Assembly: GCA_026936335.1 (NCBI GenBank)
Contig: JAPMXV010000020.1
Span: 62,001 to 126,000 of the forward strand
Direction of reading: 5' to 3'
DNA from: Mantamonas sphyraenae
Taxonomy: Eukaryota; CRuMs; Mantamonadidae
Length of the DNA stretch: 64,000 nucleotides
Made by a program: the position numbers and the translations under genes. How positions within the stretch are numbered: the first letter of the stretch is position 1; every line of letters starts with the position of its first letter. The notes under the pieces are model-generated. The model had not been told where the DNA came from. It saw only the letters and a list, made by a program, of their open reading frames with translations, and searched no databases. Below, piece by piece: positions 60,871-64,000 of this stretch.

Positions 60871-63800
60871 ATGGCGTGGAAGTCTTTCTTGTCCGCGGGG
60901 GAGGCGACGGACTTTTCTCAGTGGGAAAGCGATGAGGAGGAGGAAGAGGACGGTGAGCTGGAAAAGCAGTATGGACGCTCCGGGAACATGGGAAGAGAGG
61001 ATGTGGAGAACGACGTGGACGACGAGGAAGACGAGGACGACGAGGACATTTTCATGGCAAGGAGGATCAGCCCGCGTGCTGGAAAGAAGCAGTCCGGAGG
61101 GCAAGGCACACAGGCAAGCGCAGGTGCACGGAGGTCGAGAGCAAGCAGCGTGAGCAGTGCAGGCAGTGCAGGAGACCTGAGCATCGAGGAAAAGGCTGGG
61201 TCGTGGCAGGTGAGTGTGAGCGACTCGTCAACGGAATTTGGCGCGCGTGAAACGAAACACACGAGGCCGTGGGCAGACACTGACACGGCAGACGGACAAT
61301 CTCACACGCATGCACATGCCATTCACACAGGCGCGTAGAATCACAGTGTATCGCAACGGTGAAGTTCGAAAGGGCAGGGAAACGACGGTGCTCGTGCGAG
61401 TGCACGACGAGCTGCCGGCAGTGTTGGATGCGTGCACCAAGCGGCTCAAGATGAGCTTTGCAGCACGGCGACTGTACAGCTGGACGGGAGAACGTGTGCG
61501 TGACGTGGAGAGTTTGAGTGAGGATGTAGAGTATGTGGTGACGACGGGGGAGGCGTTCAAAAAGGACCGCTTCAAGGCTCGCAAGCAAGACGGCAGCGGA
61601 AGCGGTGGCAGCGGCGTACGCGCAGATGCCGCTCCGGCAGTGGCCAACCACCAAACCAAAAGCAACCGAGAGCGCATACGGGCACGCGAAGAGGCACGCA
61701 AGGCCAAACAAGGCGGTGCAAATGCAGGTGCCAAGAGCAAAAAGCTGAGCCGGGAGTCGATGCAACATCTGTCCAGGCTGGCTCAACCCAAACACCAGGC
61801 AAAGATGGCCGGGCGGCTGTTGCCACCCAAGAAGAACTCGCGCAACAAGGCTACATTTTCCCCGTTGTATGACGACCTGGACGGCGGTTCGGACGAGGGC
61901 AACTCGCTGGAGATGGACGACGTCGACGAAGACCTCACCCTGTACAAACACACGCCTTCGCACAGTCCTGTGCAGGACCACACAAGCAAGAGGGGCAAAG
62001 CAACGACGGAGCAACACCGTCGCCAACAGCAAACCAGGCAAGCACGTTGTGTTTCGCGAACCTGTGAGCGAGACGCAGGGCGACGGCAGCACACGCCGCG
62101 GCAGACAGCAGCAGCAGACGCAGCAACAGGAAGCACGACGGGCATTGGATGCAGAGCGATCGCCACCGTCGGTGCAGCAGATCATGCAGGGGTTGCGGCG
62201 ACGCACAAACGGAGAGGAGGGTGCAGAGGAGTCTCTGCACAGCGACGAAGAAGACCAAGACGTTCAGCCAAGCACACCCATGCGTGGCGTGCATGATGCC
62301 GTGGCCGGCATCAAGGAGCAACGTGGTCAGGGAGGCAACGCATCGCTGTTTAGTCCTTCGCCATTCAAAGGAGGCACGTCCACGTCGTCCTCGTACGCAT
62401 CCAGCAGCAGCAGCAGCAGCAGCAGCGGGTCGTGGTCGACGAAGGGTTTACACAGGAGGAGCTGGAAGACGAAGGGTGTACGATGACAGTGAGGATGATG
62501 ATGATGACGAGGGTGACCACGCGGTGGGACAGGGGAAAGAGCACCAAGAGGAGGAGCTGTGGATGGACGAGGAGAGCGAGCAGACGAGAGAAATGGCGCC
62601 GTTGGAAGTGGTGGAGGCCATTGCAGCAAGCATGCCGGCCACGGAAGAGGTGAGAGAGGTGGTTGCACGTGCTGTGGGCGAAGCGTGGGGTCGCATGGGC
62701 GAGGAAGAACGACGAGCGCTGAGGGAACATGTGCAAGGGACGCAACATGCAAAGGATGCGTGGATGAGTGAGCAGCTGCAGCGACTGTGGCGCAGTAGGA
62801 TGTGTCCAGAGGTGGATGTGGATAGGCTGAACTTTCTGGAGGCGATGGACGAGCGAGCCACAAGCGTGGTGCGACACTTTCGCCACAGCACAAGTGTACA
62901 TAGCAGCACGCTGGTACGACTGGCCATTGTGGGGCCACGACGATCGGGCAAAACCACCCTGCTGTACCTTGCGGCGCGTGCGCTGCTGACGGAACTGGTG
63001 GCAAACGGCGAGTGGGCAGACACGTTTGTCTTTGTCGTCAACTGGAAACGATTGCTGCTGGACGTGGGCATCATCGACCAGCTCTTTCTGGTCATGATTG
63101 AAGCCACCGTGGAGCAACTCAGCGCCCAGCGCCCGGACTTGGCGGCGTATGCGGACGAACTCAGCGTGCACCTGCAATCACAAATCACAGACGGACCGGT
63201 GGCGCGGTTGAGTGCCGAGTTTCGCGAGACATACGCACCGCAATTGGTGCGCTTGCAGCTGCTCGCGACGAATCTGCAACGTGCGTGGAACGACAATGCC
63301 AAGCTGGATGAGTTTACAAAGCTGTGCACGCAGCTGCCCGTGTACATGAGCCAAATCTTTGGTTTCCAGCAGGTGTGCTTTGTGTTTGACAATCTGGACG
63401 CCACGCAGCTGCTGTTCAAGAACGGCAACCGCACAAGCAAACCCCTGTGCAACCTGCTCAAGGAGACACTGAGCGAACACAGCGCCATTGTCAGCGCCTC
63501 GCGCACAGGCCTGCTGTACAACCTGTTTCGTGACAACGACGGCTCGCAGCTCGTGTTCACCAGCACCGCAGACGTTGTGTCCAGCGTTCGCTTCGACGAA
63601 GAGTTTGGGCAGAGCGTGCCCGCCGAGTGGTTTTCCTTTGCCTTTGAGAGTCAGGAGAGCGTGCAGCTGAAGTACGAGCATGTGGGTGGACCCCCAGGCC
63701 TGCTCACACAGTATGTGCAGCTGGCACTCATGCTGGACGAGATGCAGGACAACTGGGGCGACAATCGCATCCACCTGAGCAAAGACGAGGAAGACGAGAG

Positions 63801-64000
63801 CAGTGCCATGGCCGGCTCAGCAGACTCGGCCTGTGTGCTGCGACTGGACACGGCCGCGGGGCAGGAGGCCCATCTGCTGGCGAGCATGGTCACCATCGAA
63901 CTGCTGGTCAATTGTGGCCTCATTGTCACGCAAGACAGCAAGAGCAGGCAGGCCACGCTGGCAAAGGGCAAGCCGGTGCCCATGCTACTCAACAAGCGCC
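60871..64000 (+). CDS. Doublecortin + P-loop NTPase protein, 3' end off the right edge
   Basis: Exon 1 60871-61209 (MAWKSFLSAGEATDFSQW; an upstream in-frame ATG at 60805 would add a hydrophobic leader), intron 61210-61330 (GTGAGT...CACACAG), exon 2 from 61331 to the edge. Residues ~114-200 are a DCX domain: ARRITVYRNGEVRKGRET, LPAVLDACTKRLKM, RRLYSWTGERV, DVEYVVTTGEAFKKD. A long basic, then Gln/Ser-rich linker has three 1-nt breaks (+1 near 62037, -1 near 62410 in the CAG run, -1 near 62478 in GGG). From 62480 the frame is open to the edge: an acidic stretch, a helical region, Walker A (LAIVGPRRSGKTTLLYLAA, about nt 62925), Walker B-like VCFVFDNLD (about 63384), a sensor-like SAIVSASRTG and GGPPGLLTQYVQL, as in AAA/STAND-type ATPases. 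It is microtubule-binding by its DCX domain (known of the family); the NTPase role is unknown. Confidence 0.78.
62401..62427. repeat. (CAG)n tract in the DCX-NTPase linker
   Basis: Uninterrupted CAG triplets. The upstream frame reads them as Ser, the next supported frame as Gln; the switch marks a probable length error of this microsatellite. Confidence 0.85.

Noticed and set aside
62365-63774. Several long minus frames near the right edge
   Set aside because: The plus strand is open from about 62480 to the edge with a Walker A motif; the minus frames lack any domain.
1-64000. tRNA genes, CRISPR arrays, transposons
   Set aside because: I looked for T-loop/B-box signatures, spaced direct repeats, and transposase or reverse-transcriptase motifs and saw none that could be supported by eye.

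Overview
The window is nuclear DNA from a GC-rich, gene-dense unicellular eukaryote. The evidence is 0-4 short GT-AG introns per gene (about 70-470 bp, donors mostly GTGAGT, GTAAGT or GTACGT), all three standard stop codons in use, and core eukaryotic families throughout: LSM6, TM9SF3, BiP, ATE1, Ulp1/SENP, bystin, TTLL, PKA and a transmembrane adenylyl cyclase. The taxon cannot be fixed from sequence alone. A 12-TM two-domain cyclase, a doublecortin domain and GPI/Cys-rich surface proteins suggest a heterotrophic, flagellated protist, perhaps near the opisthokont/apusomonad part of the tree (inference).

Layout. 1-13 kb: a multi-pass membrane protein (cut by the left edge), an R3H-like coiled-coil protein, TMEM242, ATE1, WDR89, mitochondrial PheRS (FARS2), a GNAT acetyltransferase, TM9SF3 and LSM6. 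13.5-21.8 kb: one very large minus-strand locus reading TPR repeats, then roughly 41 copies of a 45-bp coiled-coil repeat, then a second composite repeat array, then REM+CDC25 RasGEF; seven 1-nt indels break the repeat part, but their sum restores the frame. 22-33.7 kb: a PPR protein, BiP, a SUMO protease, a small Cys-rich GPI-anchored candidate, a thioredoxin-PUL fusion and a membrane-anchored PAF-acetylhydrolase. 33.7-39 kb: a large Cys-rich surface protein. 39-50 kb: TTLL glutamylase, NADP-IDH, bystin, D-glutamate cyclase, a degenerate USP and a mitochondrial carrier. 50-57 kb: the PKA catalytic subunit gene head-to-head with an adenylyl cyclase gene. 57-64 kb: NSRP1, an aminoadipate/kynurenine aminotransferase, two adjacent genes with paired ubiquitin-like domains, and a doublecortin + P-loop NTPase protein that runs off the right edge.

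Genes are packed mostly as divergent or convergent pairs separated by 14-230 bp, so many promoters must be shared. Microsatellites (CA, GA, CAG and poly-G runs) lie mainly in introns and in low-complexity coding regions. Several well-conserved genes carry single-base frame breaks of both signs. These are most simply residual assembly errors, so affected models are described as one gene with a break.

Genes acting together: the PKA/adenylyl cyclase pair (cAMP signalling); ATE1, BiP, thioredoxin-PUL, the SUMO protease, the USP-like protein and the Ubl genes (protein quality control and modification); FARS2, PPR, TMEM242 and the carrier (mitochondrion); TTLL and the DCX protein (microtubules).
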